Assembly: GCF_030915505.1 (NCBI RefSeq)
Contig: NZ_CP133265.1
Coordinates: 186,001 to 250,000, forward strand
Direction: 5' to 3'
DNA: 64,000 bases
Source: Neobacillus sp. OS1-2
Lineage (GTDB): Bacteria > Bacillota > Bacilli > Bacillales > Cytobacillaceae
The position numbers and the translations under genes are program-made. The number at the start of each line of letters is the position of its first letter. Positions within the stretch are counted from its first letter, which is position 1. Of this stretch, positions 26,159 through 34,642 are shown piece after piece. Below the pieces are notes generated by a model, which searched no databases, was not told the origin of the DNA, and saw only the letters and a list, made by a program, of their open reading frames with translations.

Positions 26159-27403
26159 ATGGTTCCTCAAAGTATGGGGAGTGAAACAAATATTAAACTG
26201 CCATTTTCATTTATCTTTTTTAGTGTAATAGCACTGGTTCTTTCACAAATTCTATTACTGGTAAATGGACAATTGATGGCAGACGGAAGTTTTAGAATTC
26301 CTCAAATCTGGTCTTCAGCCCATTTATTAGTGCTGGGCTGGGCGTTAATGGTAGCAATGGGTGCGATGTATCAGCTTGTTCCGGTAGCGTTCCTAACGAA
26401 AATATGGAATGAGAAATTCGGGTTTGTCCAATTTTTTGTAACAGCCATTGGCATTGCGACATTCTCAGGAATGCTCTATTGGTCACCACAAAATGCATTC
26501 ATTCCTGGTGTCCTTACCCTTATTGGTATATTAATGTTTTTAGTTCAAATGTTTATGACACTAAAGGCGCAATCCAAACCAACTATATTGACCGCCTTTG
26601 TAGGAACGGCATTGATTTGTTTGTTCATGACGATTTCATTAGGGATTACATTGGTCTATTGCTTAAAAACAGGGATAGGTGCAGAGTATTATCAATCTAT
26701 CTTTAAAAGTCATTTATTGATGGGGATTACTGGCTGGTTTACTCTGTTAATTTTTGGACTTTCCTATAAGATGGTACCAATGTTTTCTTTGTCCCATGGA
26801 TTCCCAATGGTACACGCAAGATATGTATATGGGTTTTATGTTGCCGGTCTTGTTACTTCATTAATTTCATTCTTTACGGATAGCAGTATCTTATTGAAGC
26901 TTGGTTTCTTTTTACTTTTTGCAGGATTCTCCATTTTTAGTTGGCATATAAGGATCATCATCAAAAAAAGATTAAAGAAAAAGCTAGATAAACCGTTCAC
27001 GTTTTCTTTGATTGCCATTGTGTTAGGTACTGTCATTCATTTGGCGGCATTTATTTTAGTGTGGTTTCAACATTTTAGTTCATTTGTTGGCCCACTCGTC
27101 TATCTTTATCTTTTACTTTGGATTGTCCTAAGTATTGTCGGGTATTTGTATAAAATCGTTCCATTTTTATGGTGGACGTATAAATACAGTAATGATATTG
27201 GTAAAGCAAAGGTTCCAACATTGAAAGAGATGATGAATGAAAAAATAATAACCCCCGTCCTCTCGATCTTTATTGCGGCGGTTCTCATTGTGTTTTCTGC
27301 CTTGGCCTTGAAGATTGCACTGCTCTTTAATATCGGACAGTTCATTCTATCTGTCATGTTTATCATAATTGCCATTAGTATCTTAAGCGTTCTAAAAAAA
27401 TAA
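26159..27403 (+). CDS. Polytopic NnrS/heme-copper-oxidase-like membrane protein
   Basis: A 414-residue protein with about 12 hydrophobic helices. Histidines are placed as in the heme-copper/NnrS group: SSAHLLVLGWALMV (His55), FKSHLLMGITGWFTLL and KMVPMFSLSHGFPM, and a further set in VIHLAAFILVWFQH. It lacks the complete CuB set of a true oxidase, so a heme- or copper-containing protein that acts with NO rather than oxygen is more likely. AGAAGGTG lies eight bases ahead of the ATG. It lies between DUF2249 and DUF59 genes in the same operon. The family name is tentative. Confidence 0.65.
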   Translation: MVPQSMGSETNIKLPFSFIFFSVIALVLSQILLLVNGQLMADGSFRIPQIWSSAHLLVLGWALMVAMGAMYQLVPVAFLTKIWNEKFGFVQFFVTAIGIATFSGMLYWSPQNAFIPGVLTLIGILMFLVQMFMTLKAQSKPTILTAFVGTALICLFMTISLGITLVYCLKTGIGAEYYQSIFKSHLLMGITGWFTLLIFGLSYKMVPMFSLSHGFPMVHARYVYGFYVAGLVTSLISFFTDSSILLKLGFFLLFAGFSIFSWHIRIIIKKRLKKKLDKPFTFSLIAIVLGTVIHLAAFILVWFQHFSSFVGPLVYLYLLLWIVLSIVGYLYKIVPFLWWTYKYSNDIGKAKVPTLKEMMNEKIITPVLSIFIAAVLIVFSALALKIALLFNIGQFILSVMFIIIAISILSVLKK

Positions 27404-27416
27404 TGAGGTGTTAATC

Positions 27417-27719
27417 ATGAATTTAGAAGAAAAAATCCTTGAAGAATTAAAAAGTGTTTATGACCCGGAATTAAATATTAACGTGGTGGATTTAGGCCTA
27501 ATTTATGGTATTGGGATTACGGATGATAACGATGTTTCCATTACCATGACCCTGACAACACCTGGATGTCCACTTCATGACAGCATTACAAAAGGGGTTC
27601 GCTATTGTGTCGAAGGAATTGAAGAAACAAGAAATGTTGAGGTAAATCTAGTCTGGGAGCCTGCTTGGTCACCTGACAAAATGTCAGCAGAAGGAAAAAG
27701 TTATTTAGGAATGCGTTAA
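27417..27719 (+). CDS. DUF59 (MIP18) family Fe-S assembly factor
   Basis: A 100-residue SufT/PaaD-like protein. Family motifs VYDPELNINVVDLGLIYG and TLTTPGCPLHDSI, with the single conserved cysteine, are present, and the C-terminus ends in VWEPAWSPDKMS. Such proteins help to place iron-sulfur clusters on target proteins. The ATG at 27417 follows GAGGTG; the preceding GTG at 27408 belongs to that site. Last gene of the NO operon; a terminator follows. It might mature Fe-S targets of the NO response such as Hcp, which is an inference. Confidence 0.87.
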   Translation: MNLEEKILEELKSVYDPELNINVVDLGLIYGIGITDDNDVSITMTLTTPGCPLHDSITKGVRYCVEGIEETRNVEVNLVWEPAWSPDKMSAEGKSYLGMR

Positions 27720-27745
27720 TCTGATAAAGTAGCTAGACAAAAAAG

Positions 27746-27783
27746 CAGGAAGCCCTCTAAAAACGGAAGGCTTCCTTTTTTAT
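27746..27783. terminator. Terminator at the end of the NO block
   Basis: AGGAAGCCctctaaaaacggaAGGCTTCCTTTTTT, an 8-bp stem and T run between the converging DUF59 gene and ypvA. Confidence 0.87.
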
Positions 27784-29705
27784 GCATCTTTAGCCGTCGT
27801 TGGCAGTGCTTCTGTAACACTTTGTAATACAAAAGAATCGATTTCCTCATCCAACATGATATGAACCATTCCCCGGTCATGTTCACTCCGAATTAATCGT
27901 CCTACGCCCTGACGCAGCCTGAGAAGCATATACGGTAAATCTACCTCTAAGAATGGATTGTCTACCCCTTCTCTCTTTGCCGTAAAAACCGGATCGTTTG
28001 GCGGGAAAGGAAGTGAAAAAATCAAGACATTTTCAAGGGATCTTCCTGGAATATCTAGGCCTTCCCATAGATGCATGGAACATAGAATCGCATGCTCCTC
28101 ATTTTGAAACTTCGAAACGAGGGTGCTAATCTCCTCGTCCCCCTCAAAATAAATGGGATAGGAAATTCCCCCTGCCAACTGCTTTTTAAGCTGTGACAGT
28201 TCTTCCTTATTATTTAATAGAATTAAGGCCCGTCCTTCTGATTGCTGTACCATTTTTATCAGATAATGAATTTTTTCTTCCATGCTGCCTTTTGGAAACC
28301 TCGGGAGGAAGACATCCATCTTTTCTTCATAGGCAAATGGTGAGGCGACTGTAAAGGATAGGTAGTCCTTCACCCCAAGGCTATTTGCAATATAATCAAA
28401 GGATTTTTGATTCGACAGTGTTGCTGATGAGAAGATAAACGGTTTTTTCTGTGAGAACACTTCTTCACGCATCACTTCTTCGACCATTTTTGGCATGATA
28501 ACTAGTGTCCGTTCTCCGCCGCCTTCTTCAAACCAGGTAATCCCGTTCACTTCTTGAAGGAAAAGTGATAAGGAGTAGGTAATTTGCTCCAAATATTCCT
28601 CCACAATTTTTAAATCATATTCATTAATGACATATAATTCACTTTCAAAAACAAGCTCCTCTTCCAAAGTTTGCAGTGTTGAGAGTAGCTTCCTGCAGGT
28701 CTTTAATACCAGAGGATGCTTCGTAATGATTTGTTTTTCCGAACCTTTTTGCTGTAAGGAGAATTGTGAAATAGTGTCAAAAAACGCTTCATTGTCTTGA
28801 AGGGCGTCTTCGATCGTGTACAATGTTTTTTCACGAACTTCATTTTCCATTAACCTTGTAAGCAGTGTATCCAACGTATAATCGGTAAAACGGTAACTTA
28901 ACGCTTTTTGTGCTGCATATTCAAGAAGATGACCCTCGTCAAATACAACGGAAGAATGCTCAGGTAAAAGCGGCAGCTGCCCTTCACGCCTTCTTGATTC
29001 CTTCGTCCAAATATGCTCCATGTAAAAGTCATGGGAACAAATAATTAAATCAGTCGAATGCCGGTAAAATTCCCGGTGTAGTGTCAATCCACAGCGATGG
29101 CGTTTATCACAGGAGAAACAATCTTGAAGAGGATCCCAATTGAGATTACTCCATAATTCATCCGTTAAATGAGGATAATCACGTCTATCACCGTACTTTT
29201 CAAAAGATTGCATCGAACCACCCATATGGATAAAATCCGGCAATTTTTGATAAATATCGGATATCTCATCTGAAAAGTCTTGATTCCGAACCTGGTCAAG
29301 CTTCTTAAGACACAAATACTGATCTCGTGATTTTGCCAGGCGAACATCGATATTTAACTCCAAAACCTTTTCAAGCTTAGCAATATCGCCTTCTTTTTTC
29401 ACAAGCTGCTCGATAAGCGTTTCGTCCGCACAGGCGATTACTGCGGGCCTATTTGTATACCTTGCATACATGATAGAATAGAGCAGGTATACAATCGTTT
29501 TCCCTGTTCCAACGCCTGCTTCCGCGAACATTATTTGTTTATCCTTGAAGGCCTTTTCCAATTGAAAAGCCATATAAATTTGTTCATCCCTTAGTTCAAA
29601 TCCAGCCTCTGGCAAAATATCATAAAATAGATCACCAATCCATTCAGCCAATTTATCATAAAAGGATTCAGTTTTGGAAACTTCAAACGGCATCCGGTTT
29701 TGCAT
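27780..29705 (-). CDS. ypvA: XPD/DinG-type ATP-dependent helicase YpvA
   Basis: A 641-residue superfamily 2 DNA helicase. Walker A is AEAGVGTGKTIVYLL, the DEAH box appears as VVFDEGHLLEY, and motif VI is LRQGVGRLIRSEHDRG. Between motifs I and II a four-cysteine set (YLCLKK, DCFSCDKRHRC) fits the Fe-S cluster of XPD/DinG helicases. It likely unwinds damaged or structured DNA. The ATG at 29705 stands alone after a terminator. The neighbourhood (ypvA-ypsC-rnpB-gpsB) is as in B. subtilis. Confidence 0.9.
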   Translation of the reverse strand: MQNRMPFEVSKTESFYDKLAEWIGDLFYDILPEAGFELRDEQIYMAFQLEKAFKDKQIMFAEAGVGTGKTIVYLLYSIMYARYTNRPAVIACADETLIEQLVKKEGDIAKLEKVLELNIDVRLAKSRDQYLCLKKLDQVRNQDFSDEISDIYQKLPDFIHMGGSMQSFEKYGDRRDYPHLTDELWSNLNWDPLQDCFSCDKRHRCGLTLHREFYRHSTDLIICSHDFYMEHIWTKESRRREGQLPLLPEHSSVVFDEGHLLEYAAQKALSYRFTDYTLDTLLTRLMENEVREKTLYTIEDALQDNEAFFDTISQFSLQQKGSEKQIITKHPLVLKTCRKLLSTLQTLEEELVFESELYVINEYDLKIVEEYLEQITYSLSLFLQEVNGITWFEEGGGERTLVIMPKMVEEVMREEVFSQKKPFIFSSATLSNQKSFDYIANSLGVKDYLSFTVASPFAYEEKMDVFLPRFPKGSMEEKIHYLIKMVQQSEGRALILLNNKEELSQLKKQLAGGISYPIYFEGDEEISTLVSKFQNEEHAILCSMHLWEGLDIPGRSLENVLIFSLPFPPNDPVFTAKREGVDNPFLEVDLPYMLLRLRQGVGRLIRSEHDRGMVHIMLDEEIDSFVLQSVTEALPTTAKDA

Positions 29706-29719
29706 GTTAGTCCCTCCCC

Positions 29720-29748
29720 TAAAAAAAATAGCGTCAAAATAACGCTAA
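29720..29748 (-). terminator. Terminator of ypsC
   Basis: Minus strand TTAGCGTtattttgACGCTATTTTTTTT, a 6-bp stem with eight T; placed between ypsC and ypvA. Confidence 0.8.
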
Positions 29749-29780
29749 ACTATATCCTAAGTTCCTTTATATCTAATTGT

Positions 29781-30923
29781 TTAATTCCTTTGACGTGGAG
29801 GTCTTTTTCCCCAATATTGATATAAATCAGTTCGGATAAATCCATTAAACAGTTTACGTTTCTTTGTTGCGGGTTTACCGTACAGCTGTTCAAAACCTTC
29901 ATTCGAAGTCATGATATAAATCGACCAGGTATCAAGCTTACTGAATGCTTGCCCCATTTCCTTATACATTTGCTCAACAGCCTTCTTATCCCCTAGTCTC
30001 TCTCCGTAAGGAGGGTTTCCAACAATGACACCAAATTCTTTGTTTGTTGAAATGTCTCTGACTTGCATTTGCTTAAACTGAATGATATCAGCAAAACCAG
30101 CCTCGAAAGCATTCTCTTGGGCAATTTTTACCATCCGGTGATCAATATCAGAGCCGGTAATGTCTAAAGGTTGGTCGTAATTCGCTAAATCTTCGGCTTC
30201 ATTCCTAGCCTCATCCCAAACGGATTGTTGAATCCAATTCCAGCCCTCTGATACAAATTCCCGGTTAAAACCAGGTGCAATATTTTGGCCGATCATTGCC
30301 GCTTCAATCGGAATCGTTCCTGAGCCGCAGAATGGGTCGATAAATGGACTGTCAGCCTTCCAATTGGTTAACATTACGAGCGCAGCCGCGAGTGTTTCCT
30401 TTAGAGGAGCTTCACCTTGGTCAATACGGTAGCCACGTTTATGAAGCCCCTGACCACTTGTATCAATGGTGATAGTGGCAAGATCCTTTAATAAGGCGAC
30501 TTCAATCCGATAAAGGGCACCCGTTTCCTCAAACCAGGTACTCCGCTTATACTGTTTTTTCAGGCGTTCCACAACTGCCTTTTTGACGATTGCTTGGCAG
30601 TCCGACACACTAAAAAGTGTTGATTTTACAGATTTCCCGATGACAGGAAATTCAGCATCTTCAGGGAGGAATTCTTCCCAGGGCAGTGCTTTTGTCTTTT
30701 CAAATAATTCATCAAAGGTATATGCTTTGAATTCGCCCACCTTGATTTTTATTCTGTCAGCGGTTCGAAGCCACAAATTACTGCGGGCAATAGCAGTTTC
30801 GTCCCCTGTATAGGTAACCTTGCCATTCTCAACTTCACATTCATATCCTAATGACCTTACCTCTTTTGCCACCAAGGCCTCAAGCCCCATTGCTGCTGTA
30901 GCAATTATTTGATAATTTCCCAT
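29781..30923 (-). CDS. ypsC: THUMP-domain RNA methyltransferase YpsC
   Basis: A 380-residue SAM-dependent RNA methyltransferase (RlmL/TrmN family). A THUMP domain occupies about residues 1-150, and the Rossmann catalytic domain includes PFIDPFCGSGTIPIEAAMI and the active-site GVIVGNPPYGERLG (the NPPY motif of N6-adenine or N2-guanine methylases). It probably modifies 23S rRNA. The ATG at 30923 follows AAAGGGTGAAGAA; a longer frame upstream has no site. Fits position in B. subtilis next to rnpB. Confidence 0.9.
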   Translation of the reverse strand: MGNYQIIATAAMGLEALVAKEVRSLGYECEVENGKVTYTGDETAIARSNLWLRTADRIKIKVGEFKAYTFDELFEKTKALPWEEFLPEDAEFPVIGKSVKSTLFSVSDCQAIVKKAVVERLKKQYKRSTWFEETGALYRIEVALLKDLATITIDTSGQGLHKRGYRIDQGEAPLKETLAAALVMLTNWKADSPFIDPFCGSGTIPIEAAMIGQNIAPGFNREFVSEGWNWIQQSVWDEARNEAEDLANYDQPLDITGSDIDHRMVKIAQENAFEAGFADIIQFKQMQVRDISTNKEFGVIVGNPPYGERLGDKKAVEQMYKEMGQAFSKLDTWSIYIMTSNEGFEQLYGKPATKKRKLFNGFIRTDLYQYWGKRPPRQRN

Positions 30924-31031
30924 TTCTTCACCCTTTACTATTAAGTTATGTATATTTTCGTTTCCCTTTGTAAAGGAATATTCGCTACCATTATGGACAA
31001 AAATCATCCTTGGGATGCAATTATGACCAAT

Positions 31032-31058
31032 AAAAAAGCTCCCCTATCAGGAGAGCCG
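31032..31058 (-). terminator. Terminator of rnpB
   Basis: Minus strand GCTCTCCtgataGGGGAGCTTTTTT, a stem with a single G-T pair and six T, about 20 bases after the RNA's 3' end. Confidence 0.88.
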
Positions 31059-31074
31059 TTACATATCCTAGCAT

Positions 31075-31507
31075 AGTATCCCATTAATAACGTTCTGTAA
31101 GCCATGTTCTGTACCAGAGTACTGCAAACGGCAATAACGCCTCGTACTTAGGTGGTAATCATCTATCTACAGATTCCGATTGGAATCTGTCCTTCCCCTC
31201 GTTCAATTCCTCAGAGAAGATGCCCCTACCATTATTTGGGTTTCTCACTCGTGGGGTTTACCCGTTCCACCCTTTCCATTTCTAGAAAGGCTACGTCACT
31301 GTGGCACTTTTACAGGTATTCATACCCTATTCTAAAAGAACTTAGGTATTTTCCCGGCCGTCAGCTGGTTTTAAACCCAACTGCCCTAGCTTATGATTTC
31401 GCTAGGCACGAACACTACGGACATCGCAGCCCGTGCGAGCATGGACTTTCCTCAACAATTTGCATATAAGCTCATTGCAGCGATTACCCGAACGTCATTA
31501 ATGATAC
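31075..31507 (-). ncRNA. rnpB: RNase P RNA, B type
   Basis: The catalytic RNA of RNase P, which removes 5' leaders from pre-tRNA. Conserved blocks on the minus strand: GAGGAAAGTCCATGCTCGCA near the 5' end, GGGCAGTTGGG, AAAGTGCCACAGTGACG, GAGAAACCCAAAT, GTACGAGGC and the 3' ACAGAACGTTA. The P1 ends pair (AGTATC with GATACT). The layout is the B type of Bacillus, about 430 bases, slightly longer than the 401 of B. subtilis owing to longer variable helices. It lies between ypsC and gpsB as in that species. Confidence 0.96.
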
Positions 31508-31513
31508 TTTTCT

Positions 31514-31542
31514 ATTATATGTATTTCCTGCTGTTTATTCAA
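31514..31542 (-). promoter_or_regulatory. Promoter of rnpB
   Basis: TTGAAT (31537-31542) and a perfect TATAAT (31514-31519) on the minus strand with a 17-base spacer place the start at about 31507, in agreement with the RNA's 5' end. Confidence 0.88.
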
Positions 31543-31574
31543 TAGTTTTTATTAGGAAGTACCGGTACAATCTG

Positions 31575-31877
31575 TCAATCGTATAATTTACTGCCAAAAA
31601 CGTGCTTTTCAAGATTAGACAATCGTTTTAAAATATCAAAATTTGTCGTTCCTGCAGGTTGTGCCACCGGTTGTCTCTTCGATGACTCCTCAAGCTGTTT
31701 ACGAAGTCTAAGGTTCTCTTGCTGCAGATCATCTATTTCTTGATGGAACGTTTCATAATCTTTAATGATTAAATCCAAGAATTTATCGACATCTTCTTGT
31801 TTATACCCTCTTACGCCAGTCTTAAACTCTTTTTCTAAAATATCCTTAGCTGTTAATTTCACTTTATCAGCCAACAT
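31575..31877 (-). CDS. gpsB: Cell cycle protein GpsB
   Basis: A 100-residue DivIVA-like protein with the N-terminal membrane-binding segment [20 protein letters not shown] followed by a coiled coil (about residues 30-65) rich in Leu/Glu, a proline-containing linker and a C-terminal trimerising segment [14 protein letters not shown]. It guides penicillin-binding protein PBP1 (encoded by ponA, also in this window) between septum and side wall. Same position as in B. subtilis. Confidence 0.94.
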   Translation of the reverse strand: MLADKVKLTAKDILEKEFKTGVRGYKQEDVDKFLDLIIKDYETFHQEIDDLQQENLRLRKQLEESSKRQPVAQPAGTTNFDILKRLSNLEKHVFGSKLYD

Positions 31878-31980
31878 TCAAATCACCTCAAGTTTAGCCA
31901 ATCATTACCTATTATTTTTTCAAAAATTATTCCTTTTGTCAATTTCTTTTGTTTTAAAAAATATACGGCTTCATCATTCT

Positions 31981-32541
31981 TTAAAAATCAGACCATTTAT
32001 TTTGTTCTTCTTCCACAATCATTTGTAAATCATAAAATGTAATCAACTCAATCGGATAAGACTTTTTTCTTTGCTGTTGGACAGCCATTTCGTATAGGTA
32101 TTTCGGACTTCCTTCCTTTTCATGATCGTACAGAAGAAGGAGGCCATCGCTCTTATCGATAAAGAATTGATTTTTCAAACGAAACTGCCATGGCTTCTCA
32201 TACCCTTTTTTCGAAACGGAGTCTATGTAATCTGCACCAGCAAGAATAGACTCGTACCATTCCTTGTTATTTTCATTCCAGGATGCCTCTTGGTCAAGAA
32301 ACGGAGTGATGACCGCTAGCTTCAATTCAGGAAATTCAATCTGCAAATGAAATACAACCTCCGCAGCCCAAAGTTCAACTCCTAATTGACCGCTAATCAA
32401 TACCCATTCTAAACCTTCTTCTATCATAGGCAATAATGATTTCTTTAGTGCAGCCTTAATAAATAAAGCTGATGGATGATCTTTTTTAAAAATGCCTAAT
32501 TCAAATGGTTTATAACCTGAAATGGCCAGTACTTTTCTCAA
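31981..32541 (-). CDS. ypsA: SLOG-fold DUF1273 protein YpsA
   Basis: A 186-residue Rossmann-like SLOG-superfamily protein. It begins with [16 protein letters not shown] and carries [18 protein letters not shown], the glycine-rich ligand-binding loop, and [20 protein letters not shown]. In B. subtilis YpsA is linked to cell division and oxidative stress and sits next to gpsB. ATG start; a short gap separates it from gpsB. Ligand unknown. Confidence 0.92.
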   Translation of the reverse strand: MRKVLAISGYKPFELGIFKKDHPSALFIKAALKKSLLPMIEEGLEWVLISGQLGVELWAAEVVFHLQIEFPELKLAVITPFLDQEASWNENNKEWYESILAGADYIDSVSKKGYEKPWQFRLKNQFFIDKSDGLLLLYDHEKEGSPKYLYEMAVQQQRKKSYPIELITFYDLQMIVEEEQNKWSDF

Positions 32542-32624
32542 GAATGTTCCCCTTAACTAAAAAATATTTTTAAAATGGACAAACATTTTTTTTAAAAAAG
32601 CATATCATAAAAGTAAACAACAAT

Positions 32625-32652
32625 AAAAAGCAAGGGCTAAAGAGCCCTTGCA
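32625..32652 (-). terminator. Terminator of cotD
   Basis: Minus strand GCAAGGGCTctttAGCCCTTGCTTTTTATT, a 9-bp perfect stem. Confidence 0.9.
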
Positions 32653-32669
32653 AACCACATAAACCTAAC

Positions 32670-33041
32670 TTAAGGTCTAGGTCCCATAAATGGTCCCGGT
32701 GCGAAACCTGGGCCTCCCATTCCGAAACCAGGGCCTCCCATTCCAAACCCTGGACCGCCTGCTCCAAATCCCGGCATGGCATTAGGTCCCGGCATGGCAT
32801 TAGAAGCTGGCATTGCCATTGCCCCCTGACATGGGTTACAGCAGTTAATGTGCTGATTACACGTCTCCTCACAGCATGAAGCTGTTTGCGGGCAAAAATG
32901 CTTATGCTGGAACATATGATGATTCACCGTTGTGGTGTGTACTGGATGAATATGCGGCACCACCGTTGTTGAAAAGGTGTGATTCACTATCTGCTGTGTC
33001 GGGTGGACGACTGGCGGTGCAAAATTAGTTCCTAGAAACAT
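32670..33041 (-). CDS. cotD: Inner spore coat protein CotD
   Basis: A 123-residue CotD-family coat protein rich in His, Cys and Pro (TTTVNHHMFQHKHF, CCEETCNQHINCCNPC) that starts with FLGTNFAPPVVHPTQQ. The C-terminus has glycine-methionine repeats of the GGPGFGM type. It becomes cross-linked in the spore coat and is made in the mother cell in B. subtilis. The ATG at 33041 follows GGAGGGAGAG; an upstream ATG inside that site is rejected. Confidence 0.9.
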   Translation of the reverse strand: MFLGTNFAPPVVHPTQQIVNHTFSTTVVPHIHPVHTTTVNHHMFQHKHFCPQTASCCEETCNQHINCCNPCQGAMAMPASNAMPGPNAMPGFGAGGPGFGMGGPGFGMGGPGFAPGPFMGPRP

Positions 33042-33171
33042 ATTATACTCTCCCTCCAAATATTCTGTTTACATTAACAGCCTATGATAAGGGAGTTACT
33101 CTTGTACTAAGGAAAATACCTATTTTTCATTCAATATACGATTTAGGGTCAAAAACTTTCGCCTGATTTTC

Positions 33172-33396
33172 TTATAGCATCGAATAAAAGCTATCTTTTA
33201 AGCTTGTAAAAACGACGGCTGTCAGACAGACGACAATAAAAAATAAAAATAAAATCGTTTTATACACATTACCAGCTCCATAAAGTTTTAATGATCGCTT
33301 TTCCGCAACCCAATTTCTCATTTTACATTTTTCATGTAGGATAAACAATATGGAATTACTGGATTTCATCATAAAATTATTAAGATTTTGTGACAT
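33172..33396 (-). CDS. Doubtful small membrane protein overlapping mrfB
   Basis: A 74-codon frame that overlaps the last codons of mrfB by 17 bases. Its C-terminal half has a single hydrophobic helix (TILFLFFIVVCLTAVVF) after a basic turn (VAEKRSLKLYG). Neither the first ATG nor an internal ATG (33321) has a clear RBS. It could be real, since the frame ends cleanly before cotD, but there is no homologue I know. Confidence 0.3.
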   Translation of the reverse strand: MSQNLNNFMMKSSNSILFILHEKCKMRNWVAEKRSLKLYGAGNVYKTILFLFFIVVCLTAVVFTSLKDSFYSML

Positions 33397-34642
33397 ATTT
33401 TCGTTCTAACCGTTTTAGCCTTTTTTCAAACTGCTCTAAGGTAATGTGCCTTTTCCATTTAGCCGTGGTTTTAGATTGTGTTATTTGTTCTATCGCCTTC
33501 TGACAATAAACTATAGCAAGCTTATAATCTATAAGTCGATGTTCATGAATTTTTGCCAGTTCTAATAAAGCTTCTACCCGCATCTGTGTCTCACTACTAT
33601 CGATCATTTCAAGAAACAATGTCCGTGCGCTTTCCCAATTCTGTTCTTTTTTTTGCTGAAATGCCAAAATATACTTTGCCTGATAGGATGTCATGTCTCT
33701 GCCGTTTGTCAGTTTGCTTAATACTTGTTCGGCTTCTTTATTCTCTCCTAATGTGGCAAACCAGCGACCAACTTCATACGTTTCTGCTCTAGTTTGATTA
33801 TGATCAATCCCGTAAAGTTGAAAGGTTAAATGGCTATATAGTGTAACGAGTGATAAAATGTCGATTTCATTATGTTTAAGCAAACCTAGCATGCCATCAG
33901 GCTTTTTACTTTCAATAAAATCAAAATAAATCATAGGAGCCAAAAATCCTGGAATATCATCGATTCTTTCCACCCCTAATACTTCCTTCTCGACAATTGC
34001 CAGCTTCATCCGGTCTAATTTATGCTTCCAAAGTCTTCTTGCTGCATGAAAAAGATCAAAATGTCCAAATTCAGGCAGTTTTGGAACATGCTCTCTTATA
34101 AGAGTATGTCTTGTTTTCACTTGGGGCCAATCAAATGATTTTCCATTGTAAGTGACAAGCGTACGATAATTCACTTTTTCTAAAAAACTTTGATATAAAG
34201 GAACTTCCCCGCCTGGATGCGGGAGGATGTGCTGTCTTAGGACCAAATGATCACCGAAAACACTGGCATATCCCAGAATAAAAATTGTATTTCCAACCCC
34301 GCCGCCGAGCCCCGTAGTTTCTGTGTCAAAAAAGAACAATTCCTCAGCTTGATGACCTTTTGCCGATAAAGGGTGACTGAGTGGCTGGTGATTCCACAAA
34401 TCTACAGCGGTTAGAAAATCCCGAAAGCAATAATTCCCGTGCTGGTGTGAGAGTGGATATTTCACTTCCCTTATTAAGCAATAATGGTCATCGATAAAAA
34501 AGGGATAAACATTTTCCTGCTCCCATTTTTCACGAAAAGGCACCTCCATTCCCGGCGTCACAGAAGGTTGATCCCTTTTTTCTGGAGTGCTTCCACTGGA
34601 TAGATGAGACTTTAGGCGATCTAGCTTATTTTTTAACGACAT
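33380..34642 (-). CDS. mrfB: Mitomycin repair exonuclease MrfB
   Basis: A 420-residue protein with an RNase H-like DEDD 3'-5' exonuclease domain. The first acidic motif is FFFDTETTGLGGG, the second TYNGKSFDWPQ and the later ones HNEIDILSL; a TPR-like helical tail follows. With MrfA it forms a UvrA-independent excision pathway for mitomycin C damage in B. subtilis (formerly YprB). The ATG at 34642 follows AAGGAAG; it overlaps the mrfA stop by 17 bases, so the two are coupled. Confidence 0.9.
   Translation of the reverse strand: MSLKNKLDRLKSHLSSGSTPEKRDQPSVTPGMEVPFREKWEQENVYPFFIDDHYCLIREVKYPLSHQHGNYCFRDFLTAVDLWNHQPLSHPLSAKGHQAEELFFFDTETTGLGGGVGNTIFILGYASVFGDHLVLRQHILPHPGGEVPLYQSFLEKVNYRTLVTYNGKSFDWPQVKTRHTLIREHVPKLPEFGHFDLFHAARRLWKHKLDRMKLAIVEKEVLGVERIDDIPGFLAPMIYFDFIESKKPDGMLGLLKHNEIDILSLVTLYSHLTFQLYGIDHNQTRAETYEVGRWFATLGENKEAEQVLSKLTNGRDMTSYQAKYILAFQQKKEQNWESARTLFLEMIDSSETQMRVEALLELAKIHEHRLIDYKLAIVYCQKAIEQITQSKTTAKWKRHITLEQFEKRLKRLERKYVTKS

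Noticed and set aside
31152..31469. A 105-codon plus-strand open frame
   Set aside because: It lies entirely inside the RNase P RNA gene on the opposite strand.
32570..32872. 100-codon frame overlapping cotD
   Set aside because: Shadow frame of the repetitive glycine-rich cotD 3' end; no RBS.
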